This document shows positions 1 to 6,914 of a stretch of DNA of 64,000 nt, in pieces. Every line of letters starts with the position of its first letter. Position 1 is the stretch's first letter. The notes under the pieces were generated by a model that worked only from the letters and a program-made list of their open reading frames with translations, was not told where the DNA came from and made no database searches. The stretch is from Alteraurantiacibacter buctensis (lineage in GTDB: Bacteria; Pseudomonadota; Alphaproteobacteria; Sphingomonadales; Sphingomonadaceae). The position numbers and the translations under genes are program-made. The stretch is taken from NCBI RefSeq assembly GCF_009827655.1, contig NZ_WTYV01000005.1, positions 248,001 through 312,000 on the forward strand, read 5' to 3'.

Positions 1-109
1 TGCAGTCGCCTTCGAGGATCTGCCCCAGCGGCAGGTCCTTCTTGTCCACCCTGGGCGCAGCTTTCGCCCTTGCGGCCGGAGCCGCCCGTACTTTCAGCAC
101 TTCACCCAT
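1..109 (-). CDS. ccrM: CcrM-type adenine DNA methyltransferase, N-terminal fragment
   Basis: Only the first 36 codons lie in the window; the gene runs off the left edge. After a basic Ala/Lys/Arg-rich leader the peptide reads DLPLGQILEGDC, which matches the start of the catalytic domain of alphaproteobacterial CcrM-like beta-class N6-adenine methyltransferases (GANTC specificity is known for the family). The ATG at 109 has a purine-rich AGGGGG just upstream on the minus strand. Support comes from rnhB, a frequent ccrM neighbour in this class, lying nearby on the same strand, and from the GANTC-rich DNA upstream. The DPPY motif is outside the window, so the call rests on a short N-terminus. 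Confidence 0.62.
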   Translation of the reverse strand, partial: MGEVLKVRAAPAARAKAAPRVDKKDLPLGQILEGDC

Positions 110-127
110 CCGGTAAGACCCCCTGAC

Positions 128-136
128 TTATCCACA
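128..136 (+). promoter_or_regulatory. Perfect DnaA box (TTATCCACA) in ccrM leader
   Basis: The 9-mer TTATCCACA is an exact match to the classic DnaA-box consensus. It lies 19 bp upstream of the ccrM start codon, next to the ribosome-binding sequence. DnaA binding here is inferred from the match only; a single 9-mer can occur by chance, although an AT-rich one is uncommon in DNA this GC-rich. Confidence 0.45.
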
Positions 137-140
137 GGGT

Positions 141-292
141 GAGTCCTGCGGAGTCCCGGGTCAAGCACCAATTCTCTCAGCCCGTCGCAGGCCCGCCTCC
201 GGATAAGGCGGAACGAAAAGAGTCCCCCACAAGATGTTGAGTCTCCTGCCCTTGTGAAGACTCGATATGCTGGGGTGTTGCCGGCAGGACTC
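141..292. promoter_or_regulatory. Cluster of six GANTC sites upstream of ccrM
   Basis: GANTC occurs at 141, 151, 220, 239, 259 and 288 (four GAGTC, two GACTC as read on the plus strand). By a rough base-composition estimate about half a site would be expected in 152 bp. CcrM methylates GANTC, and methylation-state control of ccrM itself is known in Caulobacter. The region lies between ccrM (minus) and the sulfotransferase-like gene (plus) and probably holds both promoters; I could not place convincing -35/-10 boxes. Confidence 0.5.
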
Positions 293-355
293 AATTTTTG
301 CGTGATCGCCCGCAAGGTGGCACAAGCAGGGTTCGACGGAGCCGGAGGGGTGAAG

Positions 356-1048
356 ATGGCACTGGAAGTGATCGGCGCGGGTCTGGGGCGCAACGCCACG
401 TTCTCGCTGAAATTCGCGCTGGAGCACATCGGCTACGGCCCCTGCTACCACATGTCGGAAGTCCTGGCCGACGGGCGCCGGGCCATCCCCCTGTGGCTGG
501 ACGTGATCGGCGGCACGCCGGACTGGGACGCGGTCTTTGCCGGCTTCCGTTCCACCACCGACTACCCGGCATGCAGCTACTGGCGCGAACTGGCCGACCA
601 CTTTCCGCAGGCCAAGGTGGTCCTGACCACACGCGATCCGGATAGCTGGTTCGATTCGGTCAGCGACACGATCTTTTCCGCCCGGATGAACGATTCGGTC
701 AAAGGCACCCCGTTCGAGGCGCTGCTGGACGGCGTAGCGATCAGCCATTTCGACGGCCACCTCACCGACCGGGCGTGGATGACCGACTGGTACCTGCGCC
801 GCAACCAGGCGGTGGTGGACGGCCTGCCGCCCGAACGCCTGCTCCAGTTCCACCCGCGCGACGGGTGGGAACCGCTGTGCGCGTTCCTGGGCGTGCCGGT
901 GCCGGACAGCCCCTTTCCCCGCGTCAACAGCCGCGACGAACTGGGTGCCCAGTCCGACGAACATGGCGGCATTCCCGCCGACCCGGTGGCGCGGGAAGGT
1001 TTTGCGCGCGAATACATCGAGGCGATGCGCGCCAAGGCGTTCAGCTAG
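356..1048 (+). CDS. Sulfotransferase-like P-loop protein (Sulfotransfer_4 type)
   Basis: A 230-residue protein opening with GLGRNATFSLKFALE, the variant phosphate-binding loop of sulfotransferase-like proteins. It has a central VVLTTRDPDSWFDSV segment and a late DGWEPLCAFLGVP motif, which together are diagnostic of this PAPS-dependent-like family. Members' substrates are mostly unknown. The ATG at 356 was chosen because GGAGGGG sits 6 bp upstream and because it begins the conserved fold; longer in-frame extensions to 254 lack homology-like sequence. The stop overlaps the end of the convergent SDR by 4 bp. Nothing indicates whether it acts on a small molecule or a sugar. Confidence 0.75.
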   Translation: MALEVIGAGLGRNATFSLKFALEHIGYGPCYHMSEVLADGRRAIPLWLDVIGGTPDWDAVFAGFRSTTDYPACSYWRELADHFPQAKVVLTTRDPDSWFDSVSDTIFSARMNDSVKGTPFEALLDGVAISHFDGHLTDRAWMTDWYLRRNQAVVDGLPPERLLQFHPRDGWEPLCAFLGVPVPDSPFPRVNSRDELGAQSDEHGGIPADPVAREGFAREYIEAMRAKAFS

Positions 1049-1911
1049 ATCCCCGGATCCACCCCGGTCAGCTCCACGCTCACCTGCCACAGCCGCGCGG
1101 CCAGCGCCGGATCGCGCGCTGCCCTGCTGCGGCGCGCGGGGCCGCTGGGACCGCTTGCCTCCAGGAACCCCTGCGGGCCGACATAGGCCCCGCCCAACAT
1201 GTCAGGGTCGCAAGCAGCCTGCAGCGTAGGCACGGCAGCTTCGGGCGGGCGGTGGAACAGCACGCTGGCCAGCGCCAGCCCCGCCCTGTCGAACAGCGAG
1301 AAACGGCCCAGCGTGGTGCCGGAAATGCCCGGATGGCAGCCCATCGACCGCACGGGCGAGCCTGCCGCGCGCAACCGCCGGTCCAGTTCGGCAAAAAACA
1401 GCGCGTTGGCCAGCTTGCTCTGCCCATAGAAGCGGAATCGCGAATAGCCGCGCGCACCATCCAGGTTGGCAAAGTCGATCGCCCCCCGCTTGTGGGCCAG
1501 GCTGGCCACAGTCACCACGCGCGGATCGGCGCCGGAAATCTTCGGCAGCAGCAGCCCGGTCAGGGCAAAATGCCCCAGGTGGTTGGTGCCGAACTGCAGT
1601 TCGAAGCCTTGCGCAGTGCGTTGCAGCGGCGGGTTCATCACCCCCGCATTGTTGATCAGGACATCGATCCGCTCCACCTGCGCCGCCGCTGCGCGCACGC
1701 TGGCGAGGTCCGCCAGATCCAGCAGCAGCACCGAAAGGGCGGCACCGGGCGCCTCGGCCAGGATCGCCGCCCGCGCGGCATCGCCCTTGGCCACGTCACG
1801 GCAGGCCAGGATCACCTCGGCCCCGCGCAAGGCCAGCACCCGCGCGGCTTCCCAGCCGATCCCGGCGCTGGCCCCCGTGATCAGGAACCGCCGCCCCGCC
1901 TGGTCTGGCAC
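1045..1911 (-). CDS. Short-chain dehydrogenase/reductase (retinol-dehydrogenase-like)
   Basis: A roughly 288-residue SDR. It shows the TGASAGIG dinucleotide loop right after the start, NNAGVMNPP, a VTVASLAH serine strand and the catalytic YGQSK tyrosine/lysine pair, followed by the C-terminal extension usual in retinol-dehydrogenase/oxidoreductase SDRs. It should reduce or oxidise a carbonyl with NAD(P)H; the substrate cannot be read from sequence. I chose the GTG at 1911. A TTG at 1947 overlapping the rnhB stop (TTGA) would add 12 residues and translationally couple the two genes, and is a real alternative. It lies directly downstream of rnhB and is probably cotranscribed with it. Confidence 0.85.
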   Translation of the reverse strand: MPDQAGRRFLITGASAGIGWEAARVLALRGAEVILACRDVAKGDAARAAILAEAPGAALSVLLLDLADLASVRAAAAQVERIDVLINNAGVMNPPLQRTAQGFELQFGTNHLGHFALTGLLLPKISGADPRVVTVASLAHKRGAIDFANLDGARGYSRFRFYGQSKLANALFFAELDRRLRAAGSPVRSMGCHPGISGTTLGRFSLFDRAGLALASVLFHRPPEAAVPTLQAACDPDMLGGAYVGPQGFLEASGPSGPARRSRAARDPALAARLWQVSVELTGVDPGI

Positions 1912-1943
1912 ATGGCGGGCGGTATATCCCTTGCCTTGGCCTT

Positions 1944-2582
1944 TCAAAACGCCATTTCCATTTGCGCCACCGGGGCAAAGGAGCGGCGGTGCAAGGGCGT
2001 GGGGCCGTGCTGGCGCAGCGCCGCCAGATGCTCGGCCGAGCCATAGCCCTTGTTCCGTTCCCACCCGTAATGCGGATGCTCGCGCGCGGCTTCCACCATC
2101 AGCCGGTCACGGTACTGCTTGGCCAGGATGGAGGCCGCGCCGATGCACCGCTCGCGCCCGTCACCCCCCACGATGGCGCGGGCCGGCCAGCGCCAGTCCG
2201 CCACCCGGCCGTGGGGCGTGAGGTTGCCGTCCACCAGCACTTGCGCCACGTCGCATTCCAGCACCTGGCACAGCAGCGCCATGGCCCGCGTCATCGCCAG
2301 CATGGTGGCCCCGAAGATGTTCAGCCGGTCGATCTCTTCCACGCTCACCACGCCGATGCCGAAGGCACAGCGGCGGCGGATCGCCTCCTCCGCCCGCGCC
2401 CGCGCTGCCTCGCCCAGCTTCTTGGAATCGTCGATGCCCTTTGGTCCCGGCTTGCACAGGACCACGGCAGCCGCCACAACCGGACCAGCCAAAGGCCCGC
2501 GACCGGCCTCGTCCACCCCGGCAACCAGGGAGGACGGGCCCAACCGGGCTGCAAATTCGCGCGAGGGAGTGCCGAAAATCAT
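1944..2582 (-). CDS. rnhB: Ribonuclease HII
   Basis: A 212-residue RNase HII, the enzyme that nicks RNA in RNA:DNA hybrids and removes misincorporated ribonucleotides. The GVDEAGRGPLAGPVV signature begins about 20 residues in and carries the first catalytic Asp and Glu. The later DSKKL, the VDG segment and the ASILAKQYRDR motif complete the active site. The ATG at 2582 overlaps, by two bases, the ATG of the divergent sugar dehydrogenase gene; no later in-frame start precedes the catalytic motif. In many alphaproteobacteria rnhB is adjacent to ccrM; here an SDR and a sulfotransferase-like gene lie between them. Confidence 0.93.
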   Translation of the reverse strand: MIFGTPSREFAARLGPSSLVAGVDEAGRGPLAGPVVAAAVVLCKPGPKGIDDSKKLGEAARARAEEAIRRRCAFGIGVVSVEEIDRLNIFGATMLAMTRAMALLCQVLECDVAQVLVDGNLTPHGRVADWRWPARAIVGGDGRERCIGAASILAKQYRDRLMVEAAREHPHYGWERNKGYGSAEHLAALRQHGPTPLHRRSFAPVAQMEMAF

Positions 2583-3771
2583 GCGTCTCAGGATTCTGCT
2601 CAGCACCTTGTTACCCGGCTCGCTGCTGGCCGCAAGCTGCTCCGCCTTTGCTGCCGGGGATAGCCCCGCCCCGATCGCCGCCGGTGGCACGCCGGTAGAA
2701 CTGGAGGCCGGATCGCCCTTCACCGCGCGCGCCGTGCTCAACCTCAACGAAGGCTGGTCCGTGGCGGTGGAGCCGGGCACCGGCAACCTGCTGGTTACGG
2801 AAAAGGGCGGCACCGCCAAGTACTTCAACCCCGCCACCGGCGATGCGTGGGAGGTCAGCGGCCTGCCTGCCGTGGCCTACGGCGGCCAGGGCGGCCTGGG
2901 TGACGTGATCTTCGCGCCCGACTATGCCGCCAGCCGCACGATCTACCTCAGTTGGGCACAGGCTGCCGGTGAAGGCGAGAACGCCCCGCGCCGCGCCGTG
3001 GCCGCGCGAGGACAGCTCGCCTGTGCGGCGGGAGCTTGCCAGATCAATGACCTGACCGAAATCTGGCGGCAGGAACCGGCCGTGGCCAGCGGTGGCCACT
3101 TTTCCCACAAGCTGATGTTCAGCCCCGATGGCCGCTACCTGTTCATCGGCAGTGGCGAGCGGATGCAGGCCGACCCGGCGCAGGACCTGGCCAACAACCT
3201 GGGCAAGGTGCTGCGGCTCAATCCCGATGGCACCCCGGCGGCGGGCAATCCGTTTGCCGACCGTGGCGGCGTGGCGGCGCAGATCTGGTCCTATGGCCAC
3301 CGCAACCTGCAGCTGGCCTTCGCCCCCGACGGCCGCCTGTGGGAACTGGAGCACGGGCCCCGCGGCGGTGACGAGATCAACCTGGTGGAGCCGGGCAACA
3401 ATTATGGCTGGCCGGTCCGCTCCAACGGCAACAACTACAACGGCACCGACATTCCCGATCACACGGCGGACGATGGCTTTACCAAGCCGGTGATCTTCTG
3501 GGACCCGGTGATCGCACCGGGCGACCTGCTGATCTATCACGGCAGCATGTTCCCGCAGTTCCGTGGCCAGGCCCTGATCGCGGCGATGAGCAGCGTGAAT
3601 GCCGTGGTGCAGGTGCAGTTGCCCGCCCCCGGCGAAGCAGCCGCCACGGAAGTGGCCCGCCACGGCTTTCCCACCCGCCTGCGCGATATTGCCGAGGCAG
3701 CGGACGGTTCGCTGTGGGTGGTGGAGGATGGCCCGCGTGGCCGGCTGCTACACGTGACGGCGGCGCAATAG
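2581..3771 (+). CDS. Exported PQQ-dependent aldose sugar dehydrogenase-like protein
   Basis: A 396-residue beta-propeller of the soluble glucose/sorbosone (aldose sugar) dehydrogenase family, which uses PQQ and calcium in the periplasm. An N-terminal secretion signal (hydrophobic run, then a SCSAFAAG cleavage region) is followed by the hallmark blocks SGGHFSHKLMFSPDG with the catalytic-base histidine, YGHRNLQLAF, and EHGPRGGDEINL with GNNYGW. The start at 2581 has a distant AGGGAG and gives a sensible signal peptide. The gene begins inside the rnhB start codon, so its promoter must lie within rnhB. Periplasmic sugar oxidation is inferred from the family; the natural substrate is unknown. Confidence 0.85.
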   Translation: MRLRILLSTLLPGSLLAASCSAFAAGDSPAPIAAGGTPVELEAGSPFTARAVLNLNEGWSVAVEPGTGNLLVTEKGGTAKYFNPATGDAWEVSGLPAVAYGGQGGLGDVIFAPDYAASRTIYLSWAQAAGEGENAPRRAVAARGQLACAAGACQINDLTEIWRQEPAVASGGHFSHKLMFSPDGRYLFIGSGERMQADPAQDLANNLGKVLRLNPDGTPAAGNPFADRGGVAAQIWSYGHRNLQLAFAPDGRLWELEHGPRGGDEINLVEPGNNYGWPVRSNGNNYNGTDIPDHTADDGFTKPVIFWDPVIAPGDLLIYHGSMFPQFRGQALIAAMSSVNAVVQVQLPAPGEAAATEVARHGFPTRLRDIAEAADGSLWVVEDGPRGRLLHVTAAQ

Positions 3772-3834
3772 AGCCACCCGCCGCTCGCGAATTCGTTTGC
3801 GCCGGGGGTTCATGCGCCGTATCCGCGCGCCCCC

Positions 3835-4356
3835 ATGGCACAGGCTATATCCTCGCTGATTCCGCTGGCGGGCGTTGACCCGCAGATGGTGGAAGATCTG
3901 CTCGACCGCGCGTTCGGTCCTGGCCGCTTCCAGCGTACTGCCTACATGGTGCGCCAGGGGACCGAGGCCCTGCCCGCGCTCAGCTTTGCCGCGCTGGACG
4001 AGGACGAGCTGCTGGTCGGCACCATCCAGGCCTGGCCGGTGGCGCTGACCGATGCCGAAGGCCGCGCCCACCCGATGATCATGGTCGGCCCGGTAGCCGT
4101 GCTGCCCGAACGGCAGGGAGAAGGCTATGGCACGGCGCTGATGCTGGCCCAGCAGCAAGCGATCGGCGATGGTCCCGCCACACTGCCGCAGGTGCTGATC
4201 GGGGATGCACCCTATTACGGGAAGTTCGGCTTTATCGCCGCGCCCACCCAGGGCTGGAGCCTGCCCGGGCCTTACGAGAAGGATCGCCTGCTGGTGCGCT
4301 GCGCCAATCCTGCCGTGCTCCCCCGCGAAGGCATGCTGGGGCCTTGGCGCGGCTGA
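3835..4356 (+). CDS. GNAT family N-acetyltransferase (YhbS-like)
   Basis: A 173-residue single-domain GNAT. The acetyl-CoA pyrophosphate-binding motif RQGEGYGTAL follows a VGPVAVLPE strand, as in the YhbS-type predicted acetyltransferases, and the C-terminal YYGKFGF is typical of the same group. The substrate is unknown. It stands 63 bp after the sugar dehydrogenase and 25 bp before the DUF1285 gene and may be the first gene of the DUF1285-NUDIX-cca run, although no overlap couples it. Confidence 0.82.
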   Translation: MAQAISSLIPLAGVDPQMVEDLLDRAFGPGRFQRTAYMVRQGTEALPALSFAALDEDELLVGTIQAWPVALTDAEGRAHPMIMVGPVAVLPERQGEGYGTALMLAQQQAIGDGPATLPQVLIGDAPYYGKFGFIAAPTQGWSLPGPYEKDRLLVRCANPAVLPREGMLGPWRG

Positions 4357-4381
4357 TCACAAGTGCCATCTAGCGGGCGCA

Positions 4382-4924
4382 ATGCCCTATGATGCCCCTC
4401 CCAACCTGGCCGAGATGACGCTGCCGCAGATCGCGGAGGCACTGGCCGCGCGCCGCCTGCCGCCGATCGACCAGTGGGACCCGGCGGAGGAGCTGGACAG
4501 CCACATGGTCATCCGGGCCGATGGCACCTGGCTGCACGAAGGCCGCCCGATCACCCGCCCGGCCATGGTGCGCGCGTTCTCTTCCCTGCTGGTGCAGCGC
4601 GACGGGCAGCATTTCCTGCTGACCCCGCAGTGCCGCCAGCGTATCGCGGTGGAGGATGCCGCTTTCGTGGCGGTGGATGTGGAAGCCAGGGACGGCACCC
4701 TCGCTTTCCGTCTCAACACCGACGAGCTGGTGCTGGCAGGCCCCGGCAACCCCTTGCGGGCCGAAGGCGATGCCGATTGCCCGGCCATCTACTTGGCCGT
4801 GCGGCATGGCACGCAGGCGCGGATCAATCGCAGCACCTGGCTGCAACTGGTTGCCCTGGCAGACTTTTCCGGCCCCATTCCGGTCGTCTCCAGCCAGGGC
4901 GCGGACTTTGCGCTGGTGCCATGA
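4382..4924 (+). CDS. DUF1285 domain protein
   Basis: A 180-residue protein matching the DUF1285 family, whose biochemical role is not established. Recognisable blocks are DSHMVIRADGTWLHEGRPI near the N-terminus, a LLTPQCRQRI segment and SRPxxY-like C-terminal strands (AIYLAVRHG). It has no signal peptide or membrane segment. The ATG at 4382 begins the conserved region. Its stop overlaps the start of the NUDIX gene (ATGA), and the order DUF1285 - CoA-type NUDIX hydrolase - CCA-adding enzyme recurs in alphaproteobacteria, suggesting a shared but undefined job. Confidence 0.85.
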   Translation: MPYDAPPNLAEMTLPQIAEALAARRLPPIDQWDPAEELDSHMVIRADGTWLHEGRPITRPAMVRAFSSLLVQRDGQHFLLTPQCRQRIAVEDAAFVAVDVEARDGTLAFRLNTDELVLAGPGNPLRAEGDADCPAIYLAVRHGTQARINRSTWLQLVALADFSGPIPVVSSQGADFALVP

Positions 4925-5517
4925 GCGGCCTGTTCGAGCGTCTCCACGCGGCCTTTGCCGCCAGTATCGAACGGGCCCACCTGGGCCTGCACGATGATGG
5001 CCGCTTCGTGCCCCCCGTCACCCGCCCTGCCGCCGTGCTGATGGCGGTGACCGACCGGCCCGAGCCCGGCCTGATCCTGACCCATCGCCCGCACACCATG
5101 GCCAAGCACCCGGGCCAGGTCTCCTTCCCCGGCGGCAAGATCGAACCGGGCGAGGATGCCGTGGCCGCCGCCCTGCGCGAAGCCGAGGAGGAGCTGTCCA
5201 TCGCCCCCCATGCGGTGCGGGTAGTGGGCATGGCGGAACGGTTTACCACCGGATCCGGCTTCGAGGTTACGCCGGTACTGGGCGTCATTTCCCCCGATAC
5301 CCCGATCACGCCCCACCCGCACGAGGTGGCCGGCTGGTTCGAGGTGCCGCTGGCCTTCGCGCTCGACCGCGCCAACCATGCCCAGCGCGTGGGGCTGTTG
5401 GGCGGGCACGAGCGGCGCTATGTCGAGATCATGTACGGCGAACATCGCATCTGGGGCATCACCGCCGCGATCATCGGCAACCTGTCGCATCGGCTGGAAG
5501 GGGGACTGTTCGCGTGA
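4921..5517 (+). CDS. NUDIX hydrolase, coenzyme A pyrophosphatase type
   Basis: A 198-residue NUDIX hydrolase with GGKIEPGEDAVAAALREAEEEL, covering the NUDIX box GX5EX7REUXEEXGU, preceded by the KHPGQVSFPGG block that marks the CoA/acyl-CoA pyrophosphatase subgroup. It would hydrolyse CoA derivatives to 4'-phosphopantetheine species and 3',5'-ADP (family knowledge). It overlaps DUF1285 upstream and cca downstream by 4 bp each, so the three genes are translationally coupled. Length and motifs are normal for the family. Confidence 0.9.
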   Translation: MSGLFERLHAAFAASIERAHLGLHDDGRFVPPVTRPAAVLMAVTDRPEPGLILTHRPHTMAKHPGQVSFPGGKIEPGEDAVAAALREAEEELSIAPHAVRVVGMAERFTTGSGFEVTPVLGVISPDTPITPHPHEVAGWFEVPLAFALDRANHAQRVGLLGGHERRYVEIMYGEHRIWGITAAIIGNLSHRLEGGLFA

Positions 5518-6677
5518 CCGCAAGGCTGCCTGCCGCCGACTGGACGCAGCGCGCAGACCTGGCCGCCCTGGTGGCGGCGCTGGGTGTGGACACCATGCGC
5601 TGGGTGGGCGGCGCAGTGCGCGATACCCTGCTGGGCCACCCGGTGAAGGACATCGATGCCGCCACCACGCTGACGCCGGACGAGGTGATCGCGGCCTGTT
5701 CAGCCGCCAGCTTGCGCACCGTCCCCACCGGGATCGATCACGGCACCGTCACTGTGGTGCTGCCGGGCGGGCCGGTAGAGGTGACCACGCTGCGGCATGA
5801 CGTGTCCACCGATGGCCGCCGCGCCACCGTGGCCTTCGCCAGCGACTGGCGAGACGATGCTGCGCGGCGCGATTTCACGATCAATGCCCTCTATGCCCAC
5901 CCCGTGACGCTGGCCATCGATGACTATTTCGGCGGGCTGGAGGACCTGCAGGCAGGCCGGGTGCGCTTCATCGGCGATGCCCGCCAGCGCATCCGCGAGG
6001 ACCACCTGCGCATCCTGCGCTACTTCCGCTTTCAGGCCCGCTTCGGCAGCGCGATCGATGCGGAGGCCGATGCCGCCTGCGCAGATCTTGCCGCCACGCT
6101 GAAAGGCCTCAGCCGCGAGCGGGTGGCGATGGAACTGCTGGCCCTGCTGGCCCTGCCCGATCCGGTCGCCACCCTGCAACGGATGGACAGCCTTGGCGTA
6201 CTGGCCATGGTCCTGCCGGAAGCCACGCTGACCACCATGCCCGCGCTGGTGGCGGCAGAGGCGGCCTGTGGCATTGCCCCCGCCCCCCTGCGCCGAATGG
6301 CCGCGCTGCTGCCCGCCGATCCGCCGTTGGTGGACAAGGTGGCCGCGCGCCTCAAGCTCTCGACCGCGCAGCGCAAGCACCTCGCCACCCTCGCCAGCCG
6401 CGCCTCGGGCGATGTCCGCGCACTGGCCTATCGCCACGGGATCGAGGCGGCACGCGACCTGGCGCTGCTGGGCGGCACGGACCCCGCCCCGCTGGCCGAC
6501 TGGACCGTCCCCGAACTGCCGCTGAAGGGCGGCGAAATCGTGCAGAGGGGCGTCGGCGCCGGCCCGCAGGTCGCCCGCGTGCTGCGCGCCGTGGAGGCCC
6601 GCTGGGTGGCCGAAGGTTTCCCGCCCCGCCCCCGCGTGGAAGCGCTGTTGGCGGAAGAACTGGACTCCTCCCGGTAA
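5514..6677 (+). CDS. cca: CCA tRNA nucleotidyltransferase / poly(A) polymerase family
   Basis: A 387-residue class II nucleotidyltransferase. GGAVRDTLLG with the DID catalytic pair (VKDIDAAT) lies near residue 35-50, RRDFTINAL follows, and RIREDHLRILRYFRF is the head/neck signature. The family adds or repairs the 3'-CCA of tRNA; some alphaproteobacterial members act as poly(A) polymerases, and sequence alone does not fully separate them. The start is GTG overlapping the upstream stop (GTGA). It ends the DUF1285-NUDIX-cca unit. Confidence 0.9.
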   Translation: MTARLPAADWTQRADLAALVAALGVDTMRWVGGAVRDTLLGHPVKDIDAATTLTPDEVIAACSAASLRTVPTGIDHGTVTVVLPGGPVEVTTLRHDVSTDGRRATVAFASDWRDDAARRDFTINALYAHPVTLAIDDYFGGLEDLQAGRVRFIGDARQRIREDHLRILRYFRFQARFGSAIDAEADAACADLAATLKGLSRERVAMELLALLALPDPVATLQRMDSLGVLAMVLPEATLTTMPALVAAEAACGIAPAPLRRMAALLPADPPLVDKVAARLKLSTAQRKHLATLASRASGDVRALAYRHGIEAARDLALLGGTDPAPLADWTVPELPLKGGEIVQRGVGAGPQVARVLRAVEARWVAEGFPPRPRVEALLAEELDSSR

Positions 6678-6914
6678 TTTCCTTGCGTTTTTGCGAAACA
6701 TCGCTATCTGGCCTGCGTGACCGGCGCGAATTCGTCGCGTGATCCGCCTGCTAGCGTGAGCCTCCCCACATCCAACAAGGGGCAAGGACCGGCGGCGGAA
6801 ATCACGGTCATATGCCAAGCAACCCGCATCACGCGTGGGGAGCCTCAAAGGCCCCACCTTGCGCCCGGACGCCATGCGTGCGCCGTGCGCCACTATGCGT
6901 TGAAAGAGTTTTTC
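6678..6914 (+). other. 237-bp leader of the DEAD-box helicase gene
   Basis: This stretch contains no gene I can support. A weak promoter-like pair TTGCGT (6683) and TATCTG (6705), 16 bp apart, would give a leader of about 200 nt, which is common for cold-induced DEAD-box helicase mRNAs. GAAAGAG precedes the ATG by 6 bp. Assignment of the promoter is tentative. Confidence 0.3.

Noticed and set aside
254-355. N-terminal extension of the sulfotransferase-like gene to an upstream start
   Set aside because: The extra residues are not family-like and the best ribosome site lies before the ATG at 356.
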